Positions 34,960 through 48,129 are shown, numbered from the stretch's first letter. The stretch is 64,000 nucleotides of DNA from Pelecanus crispus (GCF_030463565.1 NC_134643.1:74893721-74957720); one strand, 5' to 3'. Numbers and translations: made by a program. The notes: generated by a model not told the origin, from the sequence alone.

Positions 34960-35262
34960 GTCCCAGAGAAAGTGGAGATCGACATGGCTTCAGGACATGG
35001 TTTAGTAGGCATGGTGGTGTTGGATTGATGGTTGGACTGATGATCTTAGAGGTCCTTTCCAACTTTAATGATTCTATTCTAGTTTTACTTTCATTACAAA
35101 ATAATCCAGCCATCGAAACAGGAAACGTGAAATTAATTATTACTCTACCCTTAACTGGTTTAGTGGTGGACTTGGTAGTGTTAGGCTAACGGTTGGACTT
35201 GATGATCTTAAAGGTCTTTTCCAACCTGAACAATTCTATGATTCTATGATTTTGACTACAGA
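34960..35262 (+). mobile_element. CR1-tailed composite element, copy B
   Basis: This shows a first CR1 3' end (TTCAGGACATGGTTTAGTAG, then GATGATCTTAGAGGTCC), a spacer with TTTACTTTCATTACAAAATA and GGAAACGTGAAATT, then a second CR1 3' end and ATTCTATG octamers. It is colinear with the copy at 16.9 kb. It is intergenic. Confidence 0.78.
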
Positions 35263-38094
35263 GATCCCTATTTTCAAACCTCCTTATCCATCGTAATTAT
35301 TTAAAAGTGAGCTTCTGAGATGCGTGCAAGTATTTGCAGTATCTACAGGAAATTAGCAAACCAGTGAAACAAAAGCAATTGTCTGGGGTTTTAATTCATT
35401 ATTAAACAAATAACCATTAAATAAACTTTGATAAGATAGAAAGTTGTAGGCATATCACACACGGGACTGTAATTCTACAATCTCAGTAGGATTATTTTGT
35501 TCAATAATAATTTCTGCTCAGGGTGAGTAAGGTTGAAGACTCAGACTCAGTAAAGGAATTACAAAAAAATGGCAAGCAAAAATTCCAGTCAAATAAATAT
35601 CTCCTTATATCAGGCACTTAACAATTTGCTTTAAATACTTCTCTCCATATCAGAGAAAAAGAATCCAGGTGGCAGTTTAAGTGATTTATAGTTTGTGCCT
35701 ACTATCATATGATTTTCTAGCTCCAGTTTAGAGAACCTTGCTTTTAAAATCTCCCCTAGAGTTCATCACCAGTAATGTGTATTTTAGAAACTGAAGACAA
35801 GTAAGTGCCCTCTTTCCTCTTAAAAAGAAAAAAATAATAAAGGGGAAGAAGAAGAAAAAAAAATATTATTTTTTTAAAAGTTGAAGTACCTCTTCAGGGT
35901 GATCGCTTTAATTACTGCATGCATCAGCTTATCTCATCTTACTTTTGAGGTTTAAACTCCTGTTTACAAAGATACACATTTCCCATTATAAAAGATTTAC
36001 TCTTATACATGCCACTCAATTTCGGTCAAGTCATATTAGCATATTTGCAAACTGTCTTAAAGTAGGCACCCATATGCTGAACATTCACAGAAGTCAAAAG
36101 AATTTCACTTTCTGATGTGCTTAAGTATGAACTGAGTTTATCTTTAAAAGCAAAATGAAGAAAATTATGTTTCAAAGGCATATTCATTCGGACGCATACA
36201 TGCACACGCAGACACACACACACGAACAAGAGTTTTCCCAAGGATTGCCTACATTCAAACCTCTCTGGTGTTCTGTTTTTCTGTAGCACTATGAGAAAGG
36301 AAGTACTATCGGAATTATATCGATCTTTGCTTCATCGAGAAAGGGTCTTAGACACTTCTGCTTACAAATGAATAAAGGCTATTATCCACATATTTGGCTC
36401 CACAGTTCTGGAGGAAGGAAAAATGCCTTTTACAGGGATAACAAAATAAAGAATTCCTATGAAAATAGTGTTTTCCAGAAAAAAAAAAAATTAAAAAATG
36501 TTTATTTTAATTTTTAGCTGCCTGAGAGTGCTGGAGAGCTTTTCTATTTTTTCAGGCTTTTGGGGAGCTGAAGGATATTGGGAGAACATTTTTAGGGTAA
36601 ATGTGTGTTCTCAATCTTAAAGTAGGTAATTGTAGCCTACTTGCATGGTCTGTGTGCATAAAAAAAGTGCCTGAAGGAATACACCCATAAGACCCATACC
36701 TGGGCACTTTAGTGACTTCCGTGAATTTTCAGTGTTTAGATGTGCTTAGGTAACACTGGGAAGCACTTACTGTGCAGATCTTGACCTTTATAACCTGCTT
36801 TTGTTTCAGCACACAGCCTTCAGCAGTGATACTGGGGTACTGAATGAAGGTAAGGAGTCACTCCCAGCCATTTGCCAGTGATCAGCAACATGTACAAATT
36901 AAATGACCTCTCAAAAAAAATAGGAGTAGAGATAGGAAAATAACATATGTTCACAAATGGCCAGTTAAATATTCGGTAAATTTATGTAAACTTCAGTGCA
37001 TATGGAATTCAGTATTTTTCTGTATTGTGATTAATTCACAGATAATACAGCATTATAGAGTCTATGATGTCTTAGCATATTGAATTCCCTTCTTCTTCTT
37101 GGGATTTCTCCTAGAGACCATATTTTCACCAAGTTCACTGTTTCCTGCATTATCAGCCCACCACTCAAGAAACTGAGACTACAAGTATTTTTTTCTGTCT
37201 GGATAGATTTTGTTTGAGGGACACTCAAATCATTCTAATGCTTCAATATAAGGAAAATGCCTTGAGAGAGTCAAGTATTTGTATAGAATGAGGTATACCC
37301 TATTCTTAGCAAGTAGATTTGCTGAAGATCCTCATCTAGAGTCTCAGAATAGGTATTAGAGAGTCAGATATTTCCAGAGAGTAATTTATCCCATCTTAAG
37401 ACAGCTGTCTAAAATAAGTGGGAGGAAGCGGTCTCTGGAGGTGCTTCTTTCTTCCCTTTGATTTGAAGTCTAGAGAGCTAGCTTAGTCTAGATAACTAAC
37501 TTTTAGACAGATAAAAATCAGGTCAGATGATACATGTCCTAGTTATCTCTCCTTATGACATTCCAGATCTACCCATCTTGGCCAAGGAACAAAAAAGCTG
37601 TCATCCAGCAGCTCCCAGCCTAAGGTCAGGAGCCCCTTACAATTGCTTATGCAAGCTCACAGGAAATTCAAATGGATAAATGGTGTTCTTATCGAAATCA
37701 GTAGAAGTTCTCAGTAAAAAATGCAGAGTTGATCTACAATTATTGGTCCTAGTCTAAATGTTGTATGTAATGATGAGTTACCTACCAAAAATACAGAAGT
37801 CACTTCTGGCCTCACTGTAAATACAACACGTGATTTTCAAAACACTGAGGACTAAGTAGCTCTTTCCCAGCACTGCAGCTGTAAACAACCACAAATGTAA
37901 CTAATTCAGGAAAAGCTGAAAATATGAGCTATATCTCCATGGAACTGAGCACTACAGCAATCATGGGTTGCACATCCCATAGGACATAGCATGGCAACCC
38001 AGATAAGAATGTCTTGACACAGATTAGGTTCACAGTCATTTCCCCCATCAGTTCAGAGCTGGACCACAATCCAAGCACTGTCTAAAACCACTTT

Positions 38095-38109
38095 CCCCCC
38101 TCCCCCCCC
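38095..38109 (-). repeat. C-rich run (G-rich on minus strand)
   Basis: Two C tracts of six and eight bases are split by a T. Intergenic. Confidence 0.85.
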
Positions 38110-39201
38110 GAGTTGTATCTCCTGAGATCTGCTTCTCTACTGCAGGCTTATCAGGAGACACAAGGGAGCTTAAAATTTTACCCCTCACTACTACTGATTG
38201 GGACAGTGGCTGTGCAGAGCTGTGATAGTTGAATAGCCATACAGCTCCCAGTCAAATGGAGGATAACAGAGAGAATTTCTAACAAGAACAACACAGAATC
38301 TTCTTCTCAGGGTTGTGCCCTGGTCTGGGTACACACTCCAAAAGCTTCACTGTAAAGTTAAACCTTTGAACAGACCAGCAAAACTGAGTCTGGAAACCTC
38401 GTAAGAGGCTCTTTCACAACATTTTCTCTCCTTTCAGCTGCTTGTAGAGGTCACAGCATCTGCACAGAGCAGAAAACCTTTCTCAAGATATTTTGGGAAC
38501 CTACTCTCTCAGAAGACAGAGGAAGAACGCAAAGTAAAGGAAGATGTAATAATTTAACTCATCCTCCTTTAATCAAAAATGTATTTATTCTGGCAGTGGT
38601 TATACTAGACTGAGGTAAATCTTGGGGAGTCACAAGGTCTCATTGTACCAGCCAATGAAGAGACTAATAGGGAAGAGCTTGGTCTACACAAGCCAGGTAG
38701 GGAAGCACCCATCTGCATTTAGCAAAGAAAGTGGGGTGGTGTTTATCCCTGTATATGCAGAAACACAGAGAAGCACAAAACCATCTGCCCATTTTGAGCC
38801 TGAATTCAGATTTAGTTTGACTATCCAGTAACATTTCATTTCCTCTCACCTCAACAGAGTGCATGTCAGCTACAGACCAGATGAAGATTCAGATTTGTCT
38901 TCCATCCTTGACTCTGCCATCGACTCTGTGCATCCCCCTTAACCCATCATCATCTTAATTTTTTCCCCTGTGACACAAGAACAATAAATAGTTATTTATA
39001 GCAAGCATTCAGATCCACACATAGGAGATAATATTTTCTATGTGCAAACCATTAATTGTTGTCTGTTTTCATAAGTATTTATTTATTTAAACTAGTAAGA
39101 CTGTCCTTACAGTTTCTCTCTTAAGAAAACAGTCTAGCACATTGATTTCCATTTGTACGGATTTGGGGGTTTTGCTTTTGTTTTAGCAAGACAGGTTCAT
39201 T

Positions 39202-39278
39202 TCTTCCAGCCTTGCGGCAAACTTTATGGAGACATAAAATTCTTTATTCTTCATAAAATTTGCCACAAGGCTGGAAGA
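39202..39278. repeat. 77-bp near-perfect inverted repeat (hairpin)
   Basis: The arm at 39202-39229 (TCTTCCAGCCTTGCGGCAAA then CTTTATGG) is complementary to 39251-39278 at 25 of 28 positions, with a 21-base AT-rich loop. On the minus strand two of the three differences become G-U wobbles. It could be a microRNA-type precursor, a small palindromic DNA transposon, or a chance inverted duplication. Confidence 0.8.
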
Positions 39279-40650
39279 CACTCCGTTACACAAATTTCTA
39301 TTTATAAATGTTAGAAAACATAAATGTTCCAATTGTCAAAACAGCTTTTCAGAATAAATTACCTATGTAAAAAAAAAAAAAAAAGTTGAAAATCTAATTA
39401 TATACTTTTGGGCAGTACCTCCTTTTTCAAGTACAAAGGGATTTGTTGTGTGCTCAGGACGTCAGCATTCCACTAACGAGGCATACTGTCTCATGAACAC
39501 ACTTTAAGAAAAGTTAAAGGAACAAATGTACTGTAGGTTGACTGGCAGTTCAAAGGCTTCAAAGTCTCTCTAGAGTCTTTTCCTCTAAAAAAATGACATT
39601 AACTATGATTCATCAATCAGTGGTTTATGTAACCTGATAGCATTTCACTTTCACTATCCATCAAGTCCCCAGGCTTTTTGGTGTGTGATAATACGCTTTG
39701 TGTGCAGAGATATCATCACACAACAGGCTAGATACCGGTTACTAGAAAATGTTTAAAGGTGATACCCCTGACCTTTCTAGGTACACTTTGTATAGGGACC
39801 TCTTCTAAGACAGCTCAATCCTAAAAGGTGTGAAACATCCAAGTGAAAGCTCCAGGAACACAGATGAATTTTTGGGAATCAGGCATCTAGCTATGCATCT
39901 ACCTGTAAGCATGGCTTTGTAACTACAAAAACCTCATTTTGAAAACATGGAAAATTTTCATAAGATCCCCCAAAATAGGTATTCATGCTCAGAAAGGTTT
40001 AAGTTGCATGAAATATACATTCTCTTTTGACAACAGAAATTAAAGAACTGACTTCAAATAACAGTGTACATTTAAGACTTTCTAATAAAAAATACCTTAC
40101 CTCTATAGTGACAGTTTTTATGGTTCTTTTAACAGCTGTTTATTCGACTGCTACAGGTTATTATGAGTATTATAAAAGGCAACAGGGTGATATATGACCT
40201 AGAGCAGTGGGCTGTAATGAGCCATAACACCAGGGAGAAGATTATGACTGTTTATGATAACTGCTTATAAAATAATTTAAGAATGTGTTAATTCTTCATT
40301 GACATGATATTATATTAAATATTATGTTGATGTGAAATTATATATGACATTGTCAACATTCTTCATTTTTTAACACAATACGAGTAAGTATGAAGAGTGT
40401 GGCAATGTGATAGTTCTCTGAAATGAAACTAGCCATTTACAGCCCATGCAAATGCATCAGGAGGAGGTACAGGGCCTCTGTGAAGAGTAATGAAATCAAG
40501 CCTACAGTCACTAGAATCATAGTCACTAGCCAGAGGTCTACCCCTCTATCTGGAAACATGTAGGAATCCTGTAAATCACAAACAAAAAAACCAAAATGAA
40601 CAAACAAAAAAAAGATCACCAATCTAGACAACAGTTTATGCAATAGAAAA

Positions 40651-40796
40651 GACTCAGTTGGTTAGAACATGGTGTTAATAACGCCAAGTTCACAGGTTCA
40701 ATCCCTGCTTACTGCAGGGGGGTTGGGCTCGATGATCTCTCAAGGTCCCTTCCAACCCAAAGCATTCTATGATTCTATGATTCTATGATTCTATGA
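40651..40796 (+). mobile_element. tRNA-Ile-derived SINE with CR1 tail (TguSINE1-like), copy 2
   Basis: This has the same architecture as the copy at 11.9 kb. The head is truncated by a few bases, starting GACTCAGTTGGTTAG, with the B box at 40695-40705. The CR1-type tail ends in four octamer units. It is intergenic. Confidence 0.85.
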
Positions 40797-41826
40797 TGAC
40801 TCTGAACCCAAAAGCAGAGCTTAAGATACCCATTCAAAATAAATACTTTGTACATACTCGACACCCACAGATTTTAGACACTTGTCCTGAAGTATGTGCT
40901 TCTCTGCTGCTCCACACAAGGTTCTTTTCTGAATAAAACGCTATGATAGGATGACTTTTCAGCTTTGCCCCATTGAAACTGTAGCATTCATTGGCAGAAT
41001 ATATGCTAGTGTAAAATTATTTTAATATGTTAATGACTGGAATTTTCCAGAGCCTCAGGTTTTTTTGTCTTGCAATAATAGTGCCTTCAATTTTCCACTG
41101 GGTATTTGGTTCAATAACAGTTTATTGCAAAAAACATCACCTTTTGAGTCAGCCGTGTCGCCTGTAGCTCCTAAAGAATTTGTGAGAGCTCATATTTAAA
41201 TACTGACTTTTCCATGCCATTCATGTTTTCTGTTATCAGGGATGATATCAGCCAAAAGTGGAATGGTTGCTAAATGGATGGAAACAGCAATACTTGGTGT
41301 AAAAGACACTACCACAACAGAGCAGAAATCCACTAAATTTTTCCAGATATATATGCTGAAGTCCTAATGAATTTTTAATGACTTCTTACAGTAGAGAGAC
41401 AATTTCATGTACTGATTCACATTCCCTGTACTTATCAAAATCTCTTCTCATCTCCAAGTAGAATGAAAAGGTCAGGTCTTGCACTCACATGTACAATAAT
41501 CCAAGCATACAGTAAACACAGCCCTACTGCACTTCTCTCTGAAGAAGGGCTATCTTATTTTGCAGCCACATGTGCTGACATACCATAAATAGTTAATTTA
41601 TGTTTCATGGTATTGCCAACCTAAATCTCCTACATCAGCTAGTACACTGCATTTGCCCCTAGTGAAAAATCATTACTAACATGACTGATTCTCAGTTCAG
41701 CACAACTCTCCTTTTTAAACAGCAGAGAAAATGCCACTATTAATAGCAGAGCTGTCAAGATATCACCTAAACGACTCACTGTTTCAAGACAAAGCCAGAT
41801 TGTCATTCTCTTGCTGCAGTTTGCAG

Positions 41827-41851
41827 AGGGCGGGGAGGGGGGAGGAGGGGA
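41827..41851 (+). repeat. G-rich tract
   Basis: Repeated GGGG blocks separated by single C or A bases give a plausible G-quadruplex about 5.7 kb upstream of IAPP. Confidence 0.85.
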
Positions 41852-44800
41852 AGTCTGATTATTGAAAGTGAGATAGTTTAAAAGAAAACTTAGTTAAAAC
41901 TTATGCACTGGATTCAGGTAGGAAGGGCTGACATGATTCCGTGTAGATTTATTTTGAAAACCAGCAGTTTCTCTTACTGGTGAATGGTTCAATTTGCTCT
42001 GTGCTTACTATCAATTCACCTGCACTGAAATAAGTCTGGGGAGCATGGAGGGTGGTTCCTGGTCTCACTGTATCTTCTACAGATGTCTGTGTTCTTTATA
42101 AGATGCTGGGGTGGGGAAGAGGGGGTGGAGAGTTCTCACAGTTACACTTAGTAAATCAGAAACAGCACTTCTACACATACCTAATCCCTTAATCTCTTTT
42201 TTGCCTTACAGGAGCATTCAGGGAGACCTCATTCTGCACATTCAGTAGTAATATAGTCACTCTAGACTATTCTGTAAGGACAGACCTATGCAGTGAGCCA
42301 GGATGCAAATTTACAAAGAACTGACTCTGTAAGGAGATACTCCAAGTAAGTGCCATAGCCTTCCTTTTAGCAAAATTATTTGTTCCTCTTTGAAGTACAT
42401 GTACGAGTCCACATGTTATCAGACTCCTTATACTATTGTGGTAGTGCTATATATACATTACAGCAATATATTTGAAAGCTGAATACATTGTTATAGATGA
42501 ATTCTTACAGGCAGTGACTTTAGAGATTGATCATAGCAAGAAACAATGGGTGGCTTAGGTTACCAGAAAGGAAGAATAATAGTACTATTTCATGTTACTT
42601 TTTTACCATTAGTGCTGTCTAGAGCCCTTGTAAGTGACATTGATAACCAAAGAGAGTTCTGCTTTTGCTTATACTTCTGGAAGCAGGTTGCAGAAGAGAC
42701 AGGGGGAAAGAAAATCAAGAATTTAAACCTCCTGTTGTCTTTTAAGGTAAATTGTTGGATGCAAGCCAGTAGAAGCCATGCAATTAACACTCTATAAACG
42801 GTAAGTAGGAGTGGCACTAGGAACCTATAACTCATCAATCACTGTGCTGTCAATTCTGACTTTTCTGATCTAAATATGGGGTTTATTCCTCTTGCTTGGG
42901 AGATTCCCAGCTATAGGAACTGATTCAGCACAAACTCTGCTGAGCTCATTCTCAGAGCAATCATCAGCAATAGCCCTTTGAGGTTACATCATTGTTCTGT
43001 CAATGGTATGAGCAGAGTAGCATAATACATCATAAAAGTCAGATTTAAGATATTGTTAACTATCCAAATGACTTCTTTCCATTTGCTTTTCCATTTGCTA
43101 GTCAATTCCATGGATAGCTACCCTTCATTTCTGAATCATCCATTTTTTCCACTGGGGGAGAAATTAACTCTGCTCCTATTACCTCTTCTGCTGCTTCTTC
43201 CACATGCCTTCCACAGGTTTAACATCAGTTTTGGGATCAATAAGAAAAGCTGTTTGAGTTTTTATCAGTGCTGAAATGGCCCACACCAAATAGGAGTAAC
43301 AAAGAAAGTTGTGCTAGCAAAAGCATATTTGATAAAACAATATTCGAACAAAGTAGCTACACATAGCTTAAGTGCTAACAGGAGCAAATTACAACTCCAC
43401 ACACCAGAAAACATTGTAATATTCATCAACATAGTTCCAAGCGAGAAATACTGGGAAGAGAGTATTATATTCAAAATTTTCAGACTTCGGCATCCAAATG
43501 TAACAATTTAGGGAGCAATCCAGGTTCCTAATCATAGGTGTCTAGTGCAATTTTAGACTCCCTCTGATGTTCCACCTAGTCTGCAGTTGCTCCAACAGTG
43601 TCCTAGTAGCCAGGTTCATGCATGTCAGTCCTGGATATCCTAGGGCATCTAAAATGATAGCAGAAAACTATATTTAGGCACCTGATTTGCTCCTCTAATT
43701 TCAGATTGGGCCATTTGAACATAAGGCACTTAGACTTTTTCAGAGGTGCTGACACTATCAATGAAATCTTTTTTTTTTATACTTTACTTTTGTCTTGAAG
43801 CTTGATTCAGACTTATTTAACAGGAATCAAAGGCTAATAAAATTGTTATAAAAATGAAACAATTTTGTCAGATCACATGAAACATTCTGTTCAATTCATA
43901 TAACAGCTACAAGAAGTGACACATGCACTATTCTGTTTCATTACTGGTAATATTTACACTGATGCATATTAATGCTGCTGATGTTATGATTTCCAGTTTA
44001 TTCAAAAAATTGAATATGTTCATTTCAGGTTAATGCCTAAAGCTTTTCCTTTTCTGTTTTGATACAACAGGGAAACTAAAACATGAGTTATTCAAATGCT
44101 TATAGTTCCTGGTAACTGAGCAACAATGTAATTTACTGGAGACCTTTATCTTACACAGCAGAACAGCATCTGGTAAAGTGCGTGCAACAGGTAATACGGT
44201 TTTTTGTCACTCTCACAGATGGGAGACATCCATTACCAAAAGTCTTAATGTGTGTTATTAATGTTATTAAGCAAATGTGGAACTCAGAAATTGAAAAGCA
44301 GCCATTAAAAGTGGGAAACAGCTGTCCAGCAGGTGTCAAGAATCGCCTAAGAAAAAGGTAAGCATGAGAAAGAGAGGCAGATAACCTAAAATATTAGGAA
44401 CTGAGCACAAAAGAGTTAGAGCACCCGTGATGGAATTCATTTCACATACATTTAGACACCTGCAATGTAAACATTTATATCTGAGCAAGTCACCCAAGGC
44501 TGTTTTTATAGTCAAAAAAGAGGAACAGGCACAAATCACCTGAGCTATTTTAGATTTCTACATTAGAAACAGGCACTAGAATGCTCTCTCTATTCATCTC
44601 ACATTTAGTCAGATAAATCCCACTCCCCAGTACATAAAAGCAGCAGACCCTTAGACAGGACTGGTTCCCTGTTCCTCTGCTACCAGTACATTACAGTGCA
44701 GTGCATGTTCATCATCTTGCAACTCAAGACATTTATGCAGGTAGTTTCCAGAAGAAACCGGGGCATTGGCATCCCATATCTTCTGGATTCTTTGTAAACC

Positions 44801-46133
44801 TGAGCTCTGGTGTCCCCTAATCCTCATATAGGCACCATACTTCAGACAAATCTTTTCATACAGACTTAAACTCCAGCATAAATATGTAAAATTACCATGT
44901 AACTACTCAGGATAGAATTGATCATGGGTTTCTTTACTGAGAATACTTGATTTCTTCCTTGGGCTGATAACATTTGTTATGCACAATAATTAAGGGTTTT
45001 TTTCCCTAAGATCAAGGTTAAGGAACCATGTCAGTGACAAAAATAGTTTTCTAACTGCTTCATTGAATAGTACTAACTGCACAGTACTTAGTGCCATGTT
45101 CTTGAAATTTAGGTTATGAATAGTTCTGCTGTCAGAGATTCCACGATTTTCAATTCCACTCTTGTTTGTATGGGAAAACAGTAATTCTGCTAAAGGGAAG
45201 TTGTAACAGAAGCCACTATACCTTAATTTTGTTAACATTACATCTGAATAATAGCTGGATAAACGTCTTGCTGACTCTGCCAAAATGTTATGTGGCTCAG
45301 GAGGCAGACAATAGCCCTGGGACATCATGAGCCCAGTTTCATTTCTACAGTGCACTCAAGAATCACCTTTTCTCTTCTTCCCTCAAAGCATTAGAGGCTC
45401 CCCAAGGCCACTTGAAGGACAGCTGGAGTTAGGATTTTGGACCAATATTTCTTTGAAAAGCCTGTTTCACTTTTCTTATGTCAACCTATAGCTTGATTCA
45501 AGCTTGACATAACAACCACTCAATTAGATGCCTTAAAATTTAACTGATTCTGAATATCCAGTCCAACCTTCTAACATCTCAGATGCAAACTGCATCTGAT
45601 CCATCCACGGCTTTTCAGGAGTTGAAACAACATGAGCTTGCCTTTTCACAAGAGCTGAGCACACACACCACTATTGAATGTCAGCATGACCCGGATCTCT
45701 TCCCACCCCAGAAGAAGTGCACCAAGGCATTTGAGTTCAATATTCAAGCTGTGAATATTGGCTGGTGTTAATCACCAGCCAGATTATTTGCATAATTTTT
45801 TTTAAGCACAATTCTATCTCTGTAAAATGGATCTAATCATGCCTTCTTTTCAGGGGAGTGGAATTGCTAAAGTGACAATAACACCAGAATGTTATTTCAT
45901 TGTAGTCAAATGCTACAGTGAAAATAACGTCAGAAGAATCTTTGGAGAGATAAAGTTGTTTCAGATGTTGCGCAGAACTTGTTGTCATGGTGAAGATAAA
46001 ACGACACTATGCTTACTTCTCTCACACTGGGACTGTCCATCCAGGGGAGGATGACAGGAACCTAGAGGAAAAAAGGTATATGATTGTATCATTAAAAACA
46101 GAGCGCAAAATATCCAGAAACAGCATCCATTAA

Positions 46134-46187
46134 AACAAACAAACAAACAAACCAACCAAAACAAAACAAACCAACCAAACCAAGCCA
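46134..46187. repeat. (AAAC)n / (AACC)n low-complexity repeat
   Basis: AAAC units grade into CCAACCAA and ACAAAACAAA units. Intergenic. Confidence 0.85.
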
Positions 46188-46569
46188 TTTTGTCACTTGC
46201 TAGAATCTTACTGGCAGGTTAGTTGTAGTACCAGGTTAAGAGGCTACTATTCCAGCTAAACATTCCTTCTGTATTCAACTCAAGTAGCAGAGATGCCTGA
46301 AGAGAGCCAGCACTGGAACTTTAGCCATTTCAGTGAAAATCTGGTGTTACAGACTAAACCAGCAAAGAAGGAAGCTTCCAGTTAAGGCAATGTACCTAGC
46401 ATTGAAGCAGTTATTAATTAATGTATGTTCTGTAGGGATATGGAAGAGGCATATGATAGCTTCTTATCACAGAAAACTTTGCCTGAGCTTTTGCGTCGGC
46501 ATCTTAACCTCCATAAATAATTGAAAGACCTGTTTTCCAAAGGCATTTGGGCACCTAAAGGCAACTACT

Positions 46570-46600
46570 GGGGGGGCGGGGGGGGGGGGGGGGGAGGGGG
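46570..46600 (+). repeat. G-rich run upstream of IAPP
   Basis: This is 31 bases with only one C and one A, about 0.9 kb upstream of the IAPP TATA box. It is a strong G-quadruplex candidate, and its exact length is likely to vary between individuals and reads. Confidence 0.9.
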
Positions 46601-47354
46601 AACAAAACCCACAAACTAATTTGCCTAATTCCTGCTGAAACTGGAAAAAATGTTTCTAATCTGTATCCTTGGAAATCTGCAATCAGGTAATTTATTAACA
46701 CTGGATTTGGTATATGAAAAGCTGTATATTTTTCCCTGAAACATACTCTGTGCACACTAGAGAAATAAATTTGCACAGGCTGCCTTTATTCTGGCATTTC
46801 CTAGCTTTTTAATCCTAGTCTTTACCTTCTTAAGAATATTAATTGACATGATTTTCATGCATGACAAAGAATCTACCAGTGTTAGTAAAACATAAGATTT
46901 CACAATAATATCAGAATTTTCATTCATATTTATACTTTACTGAAAAATGTGCATGATTTCTACCTTGTTACCCTGAATGATCACCCCATCTGTCAATTTA
47001 AAGAACTTTCACTCTTTTCTTATTCCTCATACAGCTTTTATCCCTTCAAATATTTTTTCTGTTTTGATTGTTATATACTTCTACAACAAATCTCCACAAC
47101 TTTGACTATTTTATCTTTTATAAGATATCTGTTTTCTTATATTTCAATTACTGGTGATCTGGTGTTTCATTTACTCTGGCTTTCTTTATAACTTTTGTTA
47201 CCTTATTGAGCCCTTGAAAACACCCACAGGGAATATTACCTCAGCATCTTATCAGAACTGTAAAATTGAGGCTACTGTTCCGATGTGCAATATGCTATTA
47301 CAGTATCTTTACAAGGGCATCCTTCATATACCAGGTTAATATTTACTGATGTGC

Positions 47355-47482
47355 TAATGTAATAATGACCCATCTGCCTCTGCTCCTCTCTGGGGTACTT
47401 TCTATCTATAGACATGGGAATTAATGACAGTCTCTCTGTGCTGCCTGATGTCAGAGCCGAGAAAGGTGTGAAGGGTATATAA
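47355..47482 (+). promoter_or_regulatory. IAPP: IAPP promoter: TATA box, TAAT motifs and E-box
   Basis: A TATATAA box lies at 47476-47482, about 25-30 bases before the inferred start site near 47507. Upstream are TAAT cores at 47355-47358, 47363-47366 and around 47421, and a CATCTG E-box at 47371-47376 directly after one TAAT core. In mammals the IAPP and insulin promoters use PDX1-bound TAAT elements and NEUROD1/E-protein E-boxes, so this grouping fits beta-cell expression. Occupancy is inferred, not shown. Confidence 0.7.
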
Positions 47483-47506
47483 GAGCTGTATTACTTGTCA
47501 GCAAGG

Positions 47507-47615
47507 AAGGGGAAAAAGGGATACTCCAGAGCTAGATGCCAGCGTGGAATTGTTGCGTGCACCCTTCTTGCTAACACAGGCATTCTTCTTCTGTTAGCTC
47601 CCTGACCACTAAAAG
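47507..47615 (+). other. IAPP: IAPP non-coding exon 1
   Basis: This is about 109 nt from the inferred start site to a donor AAAAG|GTAAAC at 47616. Mammalian IAPP also begins with a non-coding exon of roughly this size. The 5' end is estimated from the TATA box and may be off by several bases. A run of 20 T follows the donor at 47630-47649. Confidence 0.6.
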
Positions 47616-48049
47616 GTAAACAAGTTCCCTTTTTTTTTTTTTTTTTTTTACTTAAGATGCAGTCCAACAGATGTGCTTTCAGGAAAGCACATGTTTCTCA
47701 TTATTAATCAACAGCATTTTTCAGGAAAAGGCTAAGATAACTTCAAGGTAAATTGCACCTGGGACCAGAATTTGAGATTGGGACATGTCTGGAAATGCAA
47801 ACCGGAGATAAGGGAAAGGATTCAAACTACTAGACAGAAAATGAACATTTACTGTTGAGAGCTATCTGTCTGAAACTGCGTTGTGTCACTAAACTTGGGG
47901 GGAATCATTTTTTTACTCTAGCCCGTGAAAAAGACTAGCTGCTGTTGATTTAGGACTGAATGGGCATCAGTAATAGGATATGCTGAAGAGTATTTGGGTT
48001 TGCTTTCAGTTTTGAATCATTATTCTTTTCAGAAAGTTTGGAAGCAAAG

Positions 48050-48129
48050 ATGTGCAACCTAAAGCTGTCAGTTTTCTTCATTGCACTTTCTGTCACTCTG
48101 GGCTGTTTGGAAGCTACACCTATTGAGAA
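48050..48129 (+). CDS. IAPP: IAPP coding exon A (signal peptide)
   Basis: The exon starts at 48033 after TTTTCAG, with 17 nt of leader before the ATG at 48050. It encodes the signal peptide and TPIE, ending in phase 2 before GTGAGT. TPIE matches the human propeptide start, which confirms the start codon choice. Confidence 0.93.

Larger units (their letters stand above)
28503..47354. other. intergenic region between SLCO1A2 and IAPP
   Basis: This 19-kb stretch separates two divergently transcribed genes. It contains the CR1/LTR debris at 34.7-35.3 kb, the hairpin at 39.2 kb, a SINE at 40.65 kb and G- or C-rich runs. Non-coding 5' exons of the transporter gene may lie here but could not be identified. 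No other gene is supported. Confidence 0.6.

Noticed and set aside
40437-40643. 68-codon minus-strand frame rich in hydrophobic residues
   Set aside because: Membrane-like only because of T/A-rich codons. No start context, homologous motif or splice sites support a gene.
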